Origin: Bacteroidota bacterium
Lineage (GTDB): Bacteria > Bacteroidota > Bacteroidia > Cytophagales > Cyclobacteriaceae
Reading direction: 5' to 3'
Length of the DNA stretch: 64,000 nt
Assembly (NCBI GenBank): GCA_018267275.1
Contig: JAFDYV010000002.1
Span: 124,001-188,000 of the forward strand
The translations under genes and the position numbers were made by a program. A model generated the notes under the pieces. It was not told where the DNA came from. It did no database searches and worked only from the letters and a program-made list of their open reading frames with translations. Of this stretch, positions 15,640 to 26,010 are shown one piece after another; within the stretch, counting starts at the first letter, position 1, and every line of letters begins with the position of its first letter.

Positions 15640-17610
15640 TCAATTCACAATCTCAAACTCCACTCTTCGGTTGAGCTGCTTGTGCTCTTCAGTTTCTTCT
15701 TTGGGCACAATAGGTAGTGCGCTGCCATAGCCGGTCGCGGTAATTCGCTCTTCGGCCAACCTAAACTCTTTTACGAGGTAAGCCTTAATAGCGTCTGCAC
15801 GGCTCTGCGAAAGCTTGAGGTTCAGGTTTTCATCGCCTGAAGAATCGGTATGCCCGGAGATGAGCAACCGATTGTTGGGGTGGTCGAGCAAAAAGTTGCC
15901 GAGTTTGCTCAGGTCTTCGTGCATGCCAGGCAATATGTCGGCTTTACCATTTTCAAATTCCAACGATCGGAATGCAATTTTACGCTGCAACGGTTCGGCT
16001 ACGCGGTTAATCTCTTTGTCGCCATCTAAAAAGAAAATCTCTTCAATGCGGAAGTAGTCATCGCCTTGGATAATCAACAAATAGTTGCGTTTGTTAATAA
16101 GCTCAAAACCAAAAGTGCCCTCGGCCCCTATTTTTTTTGGTGCTACTTCAACGCCTTTGTCAAGGTCTATTACCGATACAATGCCGCCCAGCGGTTTTCC
16201 ATGTTGGTCGAGCAACGATCCGCGCAAGCGTGTAACGGCTTCCGGTTGTGCTTCCATTGGCACGGGAAATGAATAGAGGTCCAGATTCTTTTTATCGCTC
16301 TGCTCACTGCGTGCATAGTACAAGTCATGCGATTGCGAGTCGATGGTGAAATAGTACTCATCGCCCGCGCCATTCACCAGCGGCCCAATATTTTTCGGCT
16401 CGGTCCAGTTGCCGCTTTGCCGATAGGTCTTGTAAATATCGAAGCCACCAAAGTTAAGCGGCTGCCCATTGGAGCTGAAGTATAACACGTTGAACTTGTG
16501 GTGATAGAAGGGGCTCACCTCGCTGTTCAACGTATTGATAATAGGGCCCATGTTTTTGGCGCGCTGCCATTGGCCTTTGCTGTCTTTTGCAGTGAAATAA
16601 ATATCAGAAAGCCCAAAGCCACCCGCGCGGTTGGAGGCAAAAAACAAAGTGTCGCCCGTGTGCGAGAGCGAGGGGTGCGAATCCCACCCACTGCTGTTGA
16701 TGGCCGGCCCTAGGTTTTTGATGTTTGTCCACGTGCTGTCTTTGCCCAATGTGGCAACATATAAATCGCAGTTGCCGAGGCCGCCCGGGGCATTGCAGCG
16801 AGAGAAGTACAATTCTTTGCCAGTTTTGCTCAAGCAGGCTGAGCCTTCGTTGTACTGCGTGTTGATGGTCTTAAAATCTTGCGCAGGCGTCCACACGCCA
16901 TCAACTTTCAAAGTATAAAACAGATCTTCGTTGTAGGCGCGCTGTTCGTGCTCGTTACGTTTAGAAGTAAATAGTAGCACAAAGTCGGCATTGCCCATGG
17001 TGGGTCCATAATCCTCTTTTGCCGAGTTGATGCCATCGTCCATCCGCACCAGCACCGAATGGGGCGGGCGCAGCGTGTCAATTTCTTTGCGATAGTCCAC
17101 CAGTTTGTAGTACAAGTTCAAATCCACATAGTTTTCTTTCTTTTCAGTTTCTACCGCATCGTATCGCTTATATAATTCTTTGATGTTGATGCCTTGTTGG
17201 TGGTGTTTCAAAATAAGCTTGTAAAGCAAAACGGCTTCGCCTTTGGTGCCGAATTTTTCAGAGAGCTGGGCCAGCCGCCAAAGCATCGGTACATTTTTGG
17301 CAAAGTTTTCCACGCCAAAATTTTTAACGTACTCGCGCAGCAGCGTGTACATCTCTTGTTCGTTGTTGTTCTTCTCAGCTTGCTGCAATTGTTTCAGTTT
17401 TGCTGCATCGGCATAAAGTCTTGTCTTGTTGATGTTGGAAAAGGTAAATATGTCACTCTGGCCGAAAGCCGTTACCGAATCGTAGAGTGCTACCTTGTTG
17501 CCGGCCTTAAATTTTTTTTGTTTCTGACCCAAAGAATCAAGTACCGTGGCCACCACTAGAAGGGTACCAAGAAATAAGTAGGAAAATCGTTTACTGGCAG
17601 TCGTGCGCAT
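15640..17610 (-). CDS. PD40-repeat OmpA family outer-membrane protein
   Basis: A 656-residue exported protein. The start is ATG at 17610 (MRTTASKRFSYLFL), followed by a signal peptide. The N-terminal third looks like tetratricopeptide-type helices. Residues about 200-440 hold WD40-like PD40 repeats such as ELYFSRCNAPGGLGNCDLYV and TLFFASNRAGGFGLSDIYF. A small carboxypeptidase-regulatory-like domain follows (about 455-530). The C-terminal OmpA domain has ADILPGMHEDLSKLGNFL and LLISGHTDSSGDENLNLKLS, which bind peptidoglycan. Related proteins include the T9SS-associated PorE and many surface proteins of unknown role in the phylum. Confidence 0.88.
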   Translation of the reverse strand: MRTTASKRFSYLFLGTLLVVATVLDSLGQKQKKFKAGNKVALYDSVTAFGQSDIFTFSNINKTRLYADAAKLKQLQQAEKNNNEQEMYTLLREYVKNFGVENFAKNVPMLWRLAQLSEKFGTKGEAVLLYKLILKHHQQGINIKELYKRYDAVETEKKENYVDLNLYYKLVDYRKEIDTLRPPHSVLVRMDDGINSAKEDYGPTMGNADFVLLFTSKRNEHEQRAYNEDLFYTLKVDGVWTPAQDFKTINTQYNEGSACLSKTGKELYFSRCNAPGGLGNCDLYVATLGKDSTWTNIKNLGPAINSSGWDSHPSLSHTGDTLFFASNRAGGFGLSDIYFTAKDSKGQWQRAKNMGPIINTLNSEVSPFYHHKFNVLYFSSNGQPLNFGGFDIYKTYRQSGNWTEPKNIGPLVNGAGDEYYFTIDSQSHDLYYARSEQSDKKNLDLYSFPVPMEAQPEAVTRLRGSLLDQHGKPLGGIVSVIDLDKGVEVAPKKIGAEGTFGFELINKRNYLLIIQGDDYFRIEEIFFLDGDKEINRVAEPLQRKIAFRSLEFENGKADILPGMHEDLSKLGNFLLDHPNNRLLISGHTDSSGDENLNLKLSQSRADAIKAYLVKEFRLAEERITATGYGSALPIVPKEETEEHKQLNRRVEFEIVN

Positions 17611-17824
17611 CAATCGCTATCAAAAACGAAACAATTTAGTCAATATTGGAATCAGTTGATTAATGGCTAGCTCAATTTAGGTCTTCACGTTGGGTGTGTG
17701 CTTCTTGCATTACAGATGTCACGTGCACGATTACATAAAGAAATATGGCACAGTGATTGACCACCTTACCGCCTTTCACGTTTCCACTAGGAGACTACCT
17801 TTTTTTGTGTCAAATTGGCATTAT

Positions 17825-20281
17825 ATGTTTAAATCATTGGCTACGCCCATCGTTCAAGAAGATTCTGAAGAGTTAATACAATTAATTAACCCCGAGCAGG
17901 AAATGGATATCAAGGCAGAAGAACTGCCTGATGAAGTATCGATTCTGCCCATTAAAAATACCGTCCTTTTTCCGGGTGTAGTGATACCCATTACCGTCAC
18001 CAGGCAAAAGTCAATTAAGCTGATCAAAAAGGCCTATGAAGGCAAGCGATTGATTGGTGTGGTGGCACAAAAAAACAAGCAAGCTGAAGAGCCCGGTATT
18101 GACGACCTTTACAGACAAGGCACCGTGGCACGCATCATTAAAATGTTGGTGCTGCCAGATGGTAACACCACGGTTATCATTCAAGGAAAAAACCGCTTCA
18201 TTGTGGGCGAGTTTGTGAAGGAAGATCCATTTTTAACTGCGCGCATTTTATTACAGCGCGATGACCTGAGCAAAATCGAAACAAAAGAAACCAAGGCCTT
18301 GGTGCAGTCATTGAAAGATGCCGCCACAAAAATCTTAAGACTTAATCCAGAAATCCCGCAAGAGGCGCAGCTGGCGCTCGATAACATTCAGAGTCCGGCT
18401 TTTTTGATTCATTTTTTGGCCAGCAACTTAAATGTGGACGTGCCTGATAAGCAGAAGATATTAGAGAGCGACACGATTACTGATCGCGGCACTGTGCTTC
18501 TGCAGTATATGCTGAAGGAGATTCAAATGCTTGAGATCAAGCACGAAATACAGAAGAAAGTACACACCGATATCGATTCGCAACAGCGCGATTACTTTTT
18601 GCGCCAGCAGATGAAGGTGTTGCAAGATGAGCTCGGTTACGATGGCCCCGAAAAAGAAATTGAAAAACTGCGTAAGCGCGGAGCTGAAAAGAAATGGCCA
18701 AAAGTTGCGGCAGACCACTTTGCCAAAGAGATGGATAAGTTGCAGCGTACCAATCCACAGGCACCAGATTTTCCAATAGGAATGACCTATGCCGAGTTCA
18801 TGCTCGATTTGCCTTGGGATGAATACACTGCCGATAACTTCGATCTAAAAAACGCCCGCAAAATTCTAGACAAAGATCATTTTGGGTTAGAGAAGGTGAA
18901 GAACCGCATTATCGAATACCTGGCGGTGCTCAAGTTGAAGCAAGATATGAAAGGGCCAATCTTGTGTTTGTATGGCCCACCCGGGGTGGGGAAGACGTCA
19001 TTGGGAAAATCCATTGCCAAGTCGCTGGGCAGAAACTATGTGCGCATGTCTTTGGGTGGCGTACATGATGAAGCGGAGATCCGCGGCCACCGCAAAACAT
19101 ACATTGGGGCAATGCCGGGCAAGATTTTGTCTAATTTGAAAAAAGCAAAATCATCTAACCCTGTGTTTGTCTTGGATGAGATAGACAAGGTGCGTTCAGA
19201 ATTTCGGGGCGATCCTTCATCGGCTTTATTAGAAGTGCTAGACCCTGAGCAAAACAATGCGTTTGGTGATAACTACTTGGATGTAGAATATGATCTTTCA
19301 AAGGTGCTGTTTATTGCCACGGCCAATTCGTTAGATACCATTCAGCCTGCACTGCGCGATCGCATGGAGATCATAGAAATTACCGGTTATACTATTGAAG
19401 AAAAATTGCAAATAGCCATACGGCACCTGGTGCCCAAGCAACTGAAAGAACACGGGTTGGGCGAGAGCGAAGTGAAATTTGAAAAAGAGGCGTTGCTTAA
19501 AATCATTGAAGGCTACACGCGCGAGTCGGGTGTGCGTTCGTTGGAGCGCAAGATTGGTTCGGTCGTTCGCGCCATCGCGAAAGCAAAAGCAATGGACGAA
19601 CCTTTTGATAAGAACGTAACTGTGGAATTTGTTGCGAAAACCTTGGGTGCTCAAATTTTTGACGAAGAATTGTACCAAGGCAATGATGTTGCGGGCGTAG
19701 TCACGGGTCTGGCATGGACGCAAGTCGGTGGCGATATTTTGTTTGTGGAGTCAAGCTTGAGCAAAGGCAAAGGTGCGCTTACTATTTCTGGCCAGTTGGG
19801 TGATGTGATGAAAGAGTCTGCCATGGCAGCATTGTCTTACTTGAAATCAAACGCAGATACGCTAAAAATAGATCACCGTGTTTTTCAACAGTACGATTTG
19901 CACATACATGTACCGGCTGGTGCCGTACCCAAAGATGGTCCTTCTGCGGGCATCACCATGCTCACCTCATTGGCTTCGATTTATACCCAGCGAAAGGTAA
20001 AGTCAAACCTCGCGATGACGGGAGAGATCACCTTGCGGGGCAAAGTCTTACCTGTGGGCGGCATCAAAGAGAAAATACTCGCAGCCAAGCGCAGTGGCAT
20101 CAAAGAAATAATCCTAAGCGAGCGCAACAAACGCGACATTCAAGAAATCGAAAAGGGCTACTTAAAGGGTTTAACCTTCCATTATGTAGATACGGTAGAT
20201 GAAGTGTTGAAAACGGCATTATTGAAAGACAAAGTGAAGAACCCCGTCAACTTCTCACTGACAGACCAGAAGCAAGCCTGA
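17825..20281 (+). CDS. lon: ATP-dependent protease La
   Basis: An 818-residue AAA+ serine protease that degrades damaged and regulatory proteins. An N-terminal Lon substrate-binding domain starts at [16 protein letters not shown]. Walker A GPPGVGKT is at residues 384-391, Walker B is FVLDEIDK, and the protease dyad is Ser707 in [10 protein letters not shown] and Lys750 in GGIKEKIL, 43 residues apart as in E. coli. The ATG at 17825 ([10 protein letters not shown]) is preferred; the frame extends 45 codons upstream without conserved sequence. The leader holds a TACCTTTT element near 17796 that could be the promoter. Confidence 0.96.
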   Translation: MFKSLATPIVQEDSEELIQLINPEQEMDIKAEELPDEVSILPIKNTVLFPGVVIPITVTRQKSIKLIKKAYEGKRLIGVVAQKNKQAEEPGIDDLYRQGTVARIIKMLVLPDGNTTVIIQGKNRFIVGEFVKEDPFLTARILLQRDDLSKIETKETKALVQSLKDAATKILRLNPEIPQEAQLALDNIQSPAFLIHFLASNLNVDVPDKQKILESDTITDRGTVLLQYMLKEIQMLEIKHEIQKKVHTDIDSQQRDYFLRQQMKVLQDELGYDGPEKEIEKLRKRGAEKKWPKVAADHFAKEMDKLQRTNPQAPDFPIGMTYAEFMLDLPWDEYTADNFDLKNARKILDKDHFGLEKVKNRIIEYLAVLKLKQDMKGPILCLYGPPGVGKTSLGKSIAKSLGRNYVRMSLGGVHDEAEIRGHRKTYIGAMPGKILSNLKKAKSSNPVFVLDEIDKVRSEFRGDPSSALLEVLDPEQNNAFGDNYLDVEYDLSKVLFIATANSLDTIQPALRDRMEIIEITGYTIEEKLQIAIRHLVPKQLKEHGLGESEVKFEKEALLKIIEGYTRESGVRSLERKIGSVVRAIAKAKAMDEPFDKNVTVEFVAKTLGAQIFDEELYQGNDVAGVVTGLAWTQVGGDILFVESSLSKGKGALTISGQLGDVMKESAMAALSYLKSNADTLKIDHRVFQQYDLHIHVPAGAVPKDGPSAGITMLTSLASIYTQRKVKSNLAMTGEITLRGKVLPVGGIKEKILAAKRSGIKEIILSERNKRDIQEIEKGYLKGLTFHYVDTVDEVLKTALLKDKVKNPVNFSLTDQKQA

Positions 20282-20351
20282 GTCGTTGCGTAGCGGAATA
20301 ATTTTAACAGCGGTAGTTACAGCTACATTTTTACTCGATAAGTTTAGACCG

Positions 20352-22751
20352 ATGAATCGGGCCATATTTTTATTGATTACCGCGTGCAGTTTTAGCGTGG
20401 GGTTTGCACAAACAGTAACCATTTCCGGGCTCGTGAAAGATAACAATACTGCTATTGCGATTCCCTATGTGAACGTGGTAGTCAAAAACCAAAAGGACAG
20501 TACTTTTGTGGCAGGTACCATTACCGATGACGAGGGGCGCTTTCGGTTTACCGGCATAGCACAGGGGCACTACTATTTCGAATATTCATTCGTGGGGTTT
20601 GTTACCAAAAGGCAAACACTATTTGTTGGTTCTCTGGCTAGCTTTTTAGATGTTGGCGCCATCGCGCTAACTGAAGACACCAAAAAGCTTGACGAAGTAG
20701 TGGTGGTAGGCCAGCAAGATGCTGTAAGTGAAAAGCTGGAGAAAAAGATTTTTTCGGTAGCCGATAATCTTAGTCAGAGTGGTGGTTCGGTCATGCAAGC
20801 CATGCAAAACCTCCCGGGCGTAACTGTGCAGGATGGTAAAGTGTTGCTGCGTGGGAACGATAAAGTGGCTGTGCTCATTGATGGTAAGCAAACTGCCTTG
20901 ACGGGATTTGGGAGTCAATCAGGTTTGGATAACCTCCCTGCTTCCGCCATTGAAAAAATCGAAATCATCAACAACCCTTCTGCGAAGTATGACGCCAATG
21001 GCAATGCAGGTATCATTAACATCATCTATAAAAAAAATAAGCAAGAAGGTTTTAACGGAAAGGCAGGCTTTGCCTTGGGTGCAGGTGCGTTGTGGGTGCG
21101 ACAAGAAAACCTCCCCACCATTCGCCCCCAATATCAGGTCACGCCCAAAATCAATCCATCGCTTTCGTTGAATTACAGAAAAAACAAAATCAATGCGTTT
21201 TTTCAAGGCGATTATTTGTACACCGAGACACTCAACAAGAATGAATTCGTCACCCGTAACTATGGCGATACGGCCATTATCAATCAACAAACCAAACGGA
21301 ATCGCAACACCGCCTTCACAACTTTAAAATCTGGTATCGATTGGACGATTGATCATGCGAATACGCTAACCATTTCTGGTTTGTTTGGAAGTGAAAAAAT
21401 AATCGACAATGGCGATGAACCTTTCTTCAATGGCAAAACGGGCGAGCGTTTACGCCTCTGGCAATTTTTGGAAGACGAATTGAAGACCACTATCATGGCC
21501 ACAGCCGCTTATCAACATAAATTTAAAGAACCAGGTCGTCTTTTGAATGTAGGTTTTAACTATACGTTCCATCGCGAAGACGAACGGTATTTTTTTACGA
21601 ACATCTTGCCAACTTTCACAGGCTTAGATGCCTTCAAGCTGATTTCGGATGAGTCTGTATATGACTTTAATGCTGATTACATACGGCCTCTTCGTTATGG
21701 CCGTTTGGAAACTGGTGTGAAGTTTAGGAAAAGGCAAATTCCAACCAATATGCTGTTTATTCCCGGCTTGAACTCACCCTTGGATGTGAACGCTGGCGGC
21801 ATTGCCGTGTATAATGAAGTGATACCCGCAGCCTATGGAAACTATGTTTTTGAATCAGAGAAGATAGAAGCAGAAGTGGGCTTGCGTTTTGAATATGTCA
21901 AGATTGATTATGAAGTCGACCCCAACAATCCGGTTTATAAGACCAGCGGCTACGACTATAATCAACCATTTCCTAACATGCGCTTTGCATATAAATTTGA
22001 TGACAACCGTAAAGTCTCTCTTTTTTTCAACAGAAGAGTAGACCGACCCAACGAGGTGGACATACGCGTCTTTCCAAAGTATGACGATGCCGAGATCATC
22101 AAAGTGGGAAATCCGGCATTGCGGCCACAGTTTACCAATTCAGTAGAACTCGGTTTTAAAAACAATTGGGCGAAAGGATATTTTTATGGCGCGCTGTACC
22201 ACCGCTTTGCCGATGGTACCATTACTCGTATCGCCAGCACCGTGCCGGGCAGCACGCTGATTTACGCCATTTTCCAAAATGCGGGAAAGAGTTTCAATTC
22301 GGGTTTTGAGGTAACGCTCGATCAGGAAGTGACTGCAAGTTATAGGGTAAACATTAACGCGAATGTGTACCACAACCAGATTAATGCATTTTCGGTCGAG
22401 AATTTGTACCCTCAACGAAGTATTTTTTCAGCTCCGTTACAAGAGGTCACCTCCTGGAATCTGAAGATCAACAACTTTTTTAAGTTTGGCGGAAAATCTG
22501 AGGCGCAACTAACCGCAATCTATTTGGCGCCTGACATTATTCCGCAAGGTAAAATTGCCGGGCGTTTTTCTTTGGATGTTGGCGTGAAGAGACAAATCCA
22601 AAAAGGAAAGGGGGAGTTGTTTTTAAACGCTACCGACTTGTTGAATACGCTCGTGATGAAGAAAGAGGTGATAGGCTTGGGTTTTAAATACACCAGCACC
22701 GATTATTACGAGACGCAAGTGGTGAGGTTGGGGTACAATTATAAGTTCTAA
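20352..22751 (+). CDS. Outer-membrane beta-barrel protein, TonB-dependent receptor type
   Basis: A 799-residue outer-membrane protein. The signal peptide is MNRAIFLLITACSFSVGFAQ from the ATG at 20352. A carboxypeptidase-regulatory-like domain (about 22-110) is followed by a plug domain with QNLPGVTVQDGKVLLRG and NPSAKYDANGNAGIINIIYK, then a long beta-barrel ending in an aromatic-rich C-terminus (LGYNYKF). The arrangement fits the outer-membrane beta-barrel family 3 receptors, which differ from SusC. There is no SusD gene beside it, so the ligand is unknown. It starts 70 bases after lon. Confidence 0.88.
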   Translation: MNRAIFLLITACSFSVGFAQTVTISGLVKDNNTAIAIPYVNVVVKNQKDSTFVAGTITDDEGRFRFTGIAQGHYYFEYSFVGFVTKRQTLFVGSLASFLDVGAIALTEDTKKLDEVVVVGQQDAVSEKLEKKIFSVADNLSQSGGSVMQAMQNLPGVTVQDGKVLLRGNDKVAVLIDGKQTALTGFGSQSGLDNLPASAIEKIEIINNPSAKYDANGNAGIINIIYKKNKQEGFNGKAGFALGAGALWVRQENLPTIRPQYQVTPKINPSLSLNYRKNKINAFFQGDYLYTETLNKNEFVTRNYGDTAIINQQTKRNRNTAFTTLKSGIDWTIDHANTLTISGLFGSEKIIDNGDEPFFNGKTGERLRLWQFLEDELKTTIMATAAYQHKFKEPGRLLNVGFNYTFHREDERYFFTNILPTFTGLDAFKLISDESVYDFNADYIRPLRYGRLETGVKFRKRQIPTNMLFIPGLNSPLDVNAGGIAVYNEVIPAAYGNYVFESEKIEAEVGLRFEYVKIDYEVDPNNPVYKTSGYDYNQPFPNMRFAYKFDDNRKVSLFFNRRVDRPNEVDIRVFPKYDDAEIIKVGNPALRPQFTNSVELGFKNNWAKGYFYGALYHRFADGTITRIASTVPGSTLIYAIFQNAGKSFNSGFEVTLDQEVTASYRVNINANVYHNQINAFSVENLYPQRSIFSAPLQEVTSWNLKINNFFKFGGKSEAQLTAIYLAPDIIPQGKIAGRFSLDVGVKRQIQKGKGELFLNATDLLNTLVMKKEVIGLGFKYTSTDYYETQVVRLGYNYKF

Positions 22752-22781
22752 GTGCGCTGACTACGGAGAATTAAAGCAGGC

Positions 22782-22811
22782 TTGTATTTTCAGACGTTTG
22801 TATTACATTTG
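22782..22811 (+). promoter_or_regulatory. Promoter and repeat operator of the RHH/PIN pair
   Basis: TTG (22782-22784), a 19-base spacer and TACATTTG (22804-22811, perfect TAnnTTTG). The -7 element lies within two tandem copies of TTTGTATTACA (22798-22808 and 22808-22818), the second forming a near-palindrome TTTGTATTACAAA. This is a likely site for antitoxin autoregulation. Confidence 0.55.
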
Positions 22812-22830
22812 TATTACAAATTTACCTTAC

Positions 22831-23079
22831 ATGTTAAACGTCAGGCTTTCCGATGATACCGAAAAAGAGCTATTGAGATATTGCCTCGATCAGGGTGTTT
22901 CTAAATCAACTGTTGTAAAAGAAGCGCTAGAGGCTTACCTCATTCAGCGCAGAAAAACAAAAAGTGCTTTTGAAGCAGGGGTTGATTTATTTGGGCAGGA
23001 GGGGAGTGGGCGCAAAGATGGATCTGTTTCCTACAAGAAAAGGGTAAAAGAAAAGCTCCATGCAAAGCACGCTCGTTGA
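22831..23079 (+). CDS. Ribbon-helix-helix antitoxin
   Basis: An 82-residue protein starting with ATG at 22831. The N-terminal half (MLNVRLSDDTEKELLRYCLD) with SKSTVVKEALEAYL has the beta-alpha-alpha pattern of ribbon-helix-helix DNA-binding antitoxins. The C-terminal half is basic and would wrap the toxin. It overlaps the PIN-domain gene by 20 bases, the standard antitoxin-toxin arrangement. It probably represses its own promoter at the TTTGTATTACA repeats just upstream. Confidence 0.8.
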   Translation: MLNVRLSDDTEKELLRYCLDQGVSKSTVVKEALEAYLIQRRKTKSAFEAGVDLFGQEGSGRKDGSVSYKKRVKEKLHAKHAR

Positions 23080-23473
23080 CGCAGGGCCACTGATTGCTTT
23101 ATTTGACAAGAGCGACAGCCATCATGAGAAAGCCATATCATTTTTGAAACGCACCCAAGGTCACTTGATTACAACCTGGCCAGTGATTGCGGAGGTATCG
23201 CACATGCTTGACTTTAGTACCAAAACCCAAATCAATTTTTTGAAATGGATTAACCGCGGTGGACTACAAATTTTTGAGCTTGAAATCCAACATGTAATAC
23301 GACTGATAGAACTCAGCGAGAAGTTTAGCGATGTGCCGATGGATTTAGCCGATGCAACCTTAATCGTGACGTCAGAAGCGAAAGGCATTACCAAGATTGC
23401 CACAATTGATTCGGATTTCTATATCTATCGGGATGTTAGAAACAAATACTTGAAAAATGTTTTTATCACTTAA
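23060..23473 (+). CDS. PIN-domain ribonuclease toxin
   Basis: A 137-residue PIN-domain protein, likely an RNase toxin of the VapC class. Acidic metal-binding residues are at the expected places: Asp7 (LVDAGPLIALFDKSD), Glu45 (VIAEVSHML), Asp95 or Asp98 (MDLADATLIV) and Asp117 or Asp119 (TIDSDF). The ATG at 23060 lies inside the end of the antitoxin gene. The full set of acidic residues suggests the toxin is intact. Confidence 0.85.
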   Translation: MQSTLVDAGPLIALFDKSDSHHEKAISFLKRTQGHLITTWPVIAEVSHMLDFSTKTQINFLKWINRGGLQIFELEIQHVIRLIELSEKFSDVPMDLADATLIVTSEAKGITKIATIDSDFYIYRDVRNKYLKNVFIT

Positions 23474-23482
23474 TAATTGACT

Positions 23483-23512
23483 TTTGCAATCGATCAAGAC
23501 ATCCTACCTTTA
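23483..23512 (+). promoter_or_regulatory. Promoter of hslU
   Basis: TTTG (23483-23486), an 18-base spacer and TACCTTTA (23505-23512), one mismatch from TAnnTTTG, 20 bases before the hslU ATG. It lies directly after the toxin stop, so hslU is not simply the third gene of the toxin operon. Confidence 0.5.
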
Positions 23513-23532
23513 AGCTTATTCTCATTAACAAA

Positions 23533-24927
23533 ATGGAAAAAATAGCCGGACTAACACCTCGCGAGATTGTGCATGAACTTGACAAATACATCATCGGCCA
23601 GCACGAGGCCAAGCGAAATGTGGCCATAGCCTTGCGCAACCGCTGGCGCAGAATGAATGTGCCCTCAGAAATGCGCAATGAAATCGTGCCCAACAACATT
23701 TTGATGATAGGGGCAACAGGTGTAGGCAAGACAGAAATTGCGCGCAGGCTCGCAAAGATTGCCGATGCGCCTTTCGTGAAGGTAGAGGCCTCTAAGTTTA
23801 CCGAAGTCGGCTATGTGGGCCGAGATGTGGAGAGCATGGTGCGGGATTTGGTTGAGCAATCGGTGAACATGGTGAAAGCCAAGAGAAAAGAAGAAGTGCG
23901 CGAAAAGGCATCGGTAATCGTAGAAGAGATTATTTTAGATGCGCTCATTCCCCCTATGCGAAAGTCTGCCGGCTTTCAAGTGCAAAATGGCGAGAGTGAA
24001 GAAATTCCAACGTCTGATACTGAATTGAATGAAAGAACACGCAACCTATTCCGCGAGAAAATAAAAAATGGTGAACTGGAAGACCGAAAGATCGAAATTG
24101 ACATTAAGCAAAACGGCAACGCAGGCATCGGCATGATAGGTGCAGGCATGATGGACGAAGTGTCCATGATGAACCTGCAGGAAATGATCAGCGGCATGAT
24201 GCCGAAAAAAGCACGCAAGCGCAAAGTAACTGTGGCTGAAGCAAGGAAAATTCTGATGGAGGAGGAGGCCGCAAAACTGATTGACATGGACGAGGTAAAA
24301 GAGGAGGCTATCCGCAAAGCCGAAGATTCGGGCATCATATTCATAGACGAGATTGATAAGATAGCATCGGGCGCAAGTAAAAAAGGTGGTGGTGGCCCCG
24401 ATGTGAGCCGTGAAGGTGTGCAGCGCGACTTGCTGCCAATTGTGGAGGGTAGCACTGTGAACACGAAGTACGGAGCCATCAAAACTGATCATGTGTTGTT
24501 TGTAGCCGCAGGTGCATTCCACATTTCCAAACCATCTGACTTAATACCTGAGTTGCAGGGGCGCTTCCCCATACGCGTGGAGCTTGACAATTTAACCCAG
24601 CAAGACTTTGTGCGGATTTTGAAAGAGCCCAAAAATGCACTTACCAAACAATACCAATCGCTATTTGAAGCCGAGGGCGTAAGCGTAGCTTTTGATGACG
24701 GGGCAATCAACGAGATTGCCGAAACAGCCTTCACCATCAATGCCGATATTGAGAACATTGGTGCCCGCAGGCTGCACACAGTGATGAGCCGCCTGCTGAA
24801 TGAGTTTTTATTTGATGTGCCCGATAAGATTTCAACGCCCGCCAGTATTTCAATTACCCAGAATATGGTAAAAGAGAAGTTGGCGGGTTTAGTAAAGAAC
24901 AAAGATTTGAGCGAGTATATCTTGTAA
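23533..24927 (+). CDS. hslU: HslU ATPase subunit of the HslUV protease
   Basis: A 464-residue AAA+ unfoldase that feeds proteins into the HslV peptidase. Walker A GATGVGKT is at 60-67, the pore loop is GYVGRD at 93-98, Walker B is IIFIDEID at 268-275, and an insertion (I domain) lies between about 110 and 240. The C-terminal DLSEYIL matches the tail that docks into HslV. The peptidase gene hslV is not adjacent, unlike in many proteobacteria, and must be elsewhere if present. Confidence 0.95.
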   Translation: MEKIAGLTPREIVHELDKYIIGQHEAKRNVAIALRNRWRRMNVPSEMRNEIVPNNILMIGATGVGKTEIARRLAKIADAPFVKVEASKFTEVGYVGRDVESMVRDLVEQSVNMVKAKRKEEVREKASVIVEEIILDALIPPMRKSAGFQVQNGESEEIPTSDTELNERTRNLFREKIKNGELEDRKIEIDIKQNGNAGIGMIGAGMMDEVSMMNLQEMISGMMPKKARKRKVTVAEARKILMEEEAAKLIDMDEVKEEAIRKAEDSGIIFIDEIDKIASGASKKGGGGPDVSREGVQRDLLPIVEGSTVNTKYGAIKTDHVLFVAAGAFHISKPSDLIPELQGRFPIRVELDNLTQQDFVRILKEPKNALTKQYQSLFEAEGVSVAFDDGAINEIAETAFTINADIENIGARRLHTVMSRLLNEFLFDVPDKISTPASISITQNMVKEKLAGLVKNKDLSEYIL

Positions 24928-24940
24928 CTTTTTTGCTGCA

Positions 24941-25999
24941 ATGTATCTGCCCATGTGTTGCAGGGTGTTTGAAAAGTTGTTGGTTTGGATTTTTGTTTTC
25001 GCGTTGGCGATTGGTGGCGTCAATGCGCAGAACAAAGACTCAATCCGAAATGTTTACATCGAGCGCTTCCCCGATTATTTTTTTATTTGGCCGTTGATCA
25101 AACAACGGACTAATCAGTTTGAGATACAGCAAGAAAGCAACGCGTCTAACAGACTTACTTACAAGCCTAATAATTCAGTAGGCTTGGGTTTTGGCTTGTA
25201 CGTTTTTGAAGTAGGCGCGGAAATCACTTTTTCGGTACCCATTGGGGCGGAACGCGAATCGCTGTTGGGAAAGACAACGGCCACCGACTTGCAATTGAAC
25301 TTACTTGGAAAAAACTGGGGCTTGGATTTATTCTATCAAAACTATCGTGGGTTCTACGTAACGGATCCAAATCAAAATATATTGAAAGGCATGCCCTTTC
25401 CACAGCGGCCAGATGCACGAACCAATAACTTTGGTATAAATGGGTTGTATGCTTTCAACAAGAAGTTCTCATTACGTTCTGCATATAACTTTTCTGAGAG
25501 GCAACGCAAAAGCGCGGGGTCGTTCTTGCTTACGGGCACCATTAACTTTTTTGATGTCGCACTAGACTCAGCCGTGTACGGCAGTAAATACTACGCAACC
25601 CTGGGAGCAAATACTGCCTTTGAGCAATTGCAAATGAATACCGCCAGTGTGTCGCCAGGTTATTCGTATACCTTTGTGTACAAAGCTTTCTTCTTAAACA
25701 CAAGTTTATCTATTGGGCCAGCAGTGCATTGGGTTGATTACGCTGTTGACTTGCGTGCGCGCAGCGCAATAGTTGTCAATAGTTTTTTGGATCTTCGTAT
25801 TGGCATCGGCTACAATGGCAAACGCTTTTTTTCGGGTGTTAACTTTGTAGGGCAAGCACGCTCGGCAAAGTTTGATGGCATTCAGTTTATTAATTCAAGT
25901 AACACGTTTAAAATCGTTGTTGGCTATCGGTTTAACGAAGTAGGTTTTTTGAAGCGCAAGGCATATGATCTGCTACCGATCATCGGTATTCACAAATAA
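24941..25999 (+). CDS. DUF4421 family outer-membrane protein
   Basis: A 352-residue exported protein with an N-terminal signal (hydrophobic 9-26, ending GGVNAQ). The body is rich in aromatic and alternating hydrophobic strands, with NSVGLGFGLYVFEVGAEITF and LDLFYQNYRGFYV, which are typical of the DUF4421 family of Bacteroidota. It probably forms an outer-membrane barrel of unknown function. It starts 13 bases after hslU and may be cotranscribed. Confidence 0.8.
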   Translation: MYLPMCCRVFEKLLVWIFVFALAIGGVNAQNKDSIRNVYIERFPDYFFIWPLIKQRTNQFEIQQESNASNRLTYKPNNSVGLGFGLYVFEVGAEITFSVPIGAERESLLGKTTATDLQLNLLGKNWGLDLFYQNYRGFYVTDPNQNILKGMPFPQRPDARTNNFGINGLYAFNKKFSLRSAYNFSERQRKSAGSFLLTGTINFFDVALDSAVYGSKYYATLGANTAFEQLQMNTASVSPGYSYTFVYKAFFLNTSLSIGPAVHWVDYAVDLRARSAIVVNSFLDLRIGIGYNGKRFFSGVNFVGQARSAKFDGIQFINSSNTFKIVVGYRFNEVGFLKRKAYDLLPIIGIHK

Positions 26000-26010
26000 A
26001 AGGGTGGGGC

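Noticed and set aside
17746..17761. Possible sigma-54 promoter (TGGCAC, 5 bases, TTGAC) upstream of lon
   Set aside because: The -12 element lacks the GC dinucleotide that sigma-54 needs, and a Bacteroidota-type element lies closer to the start codon.
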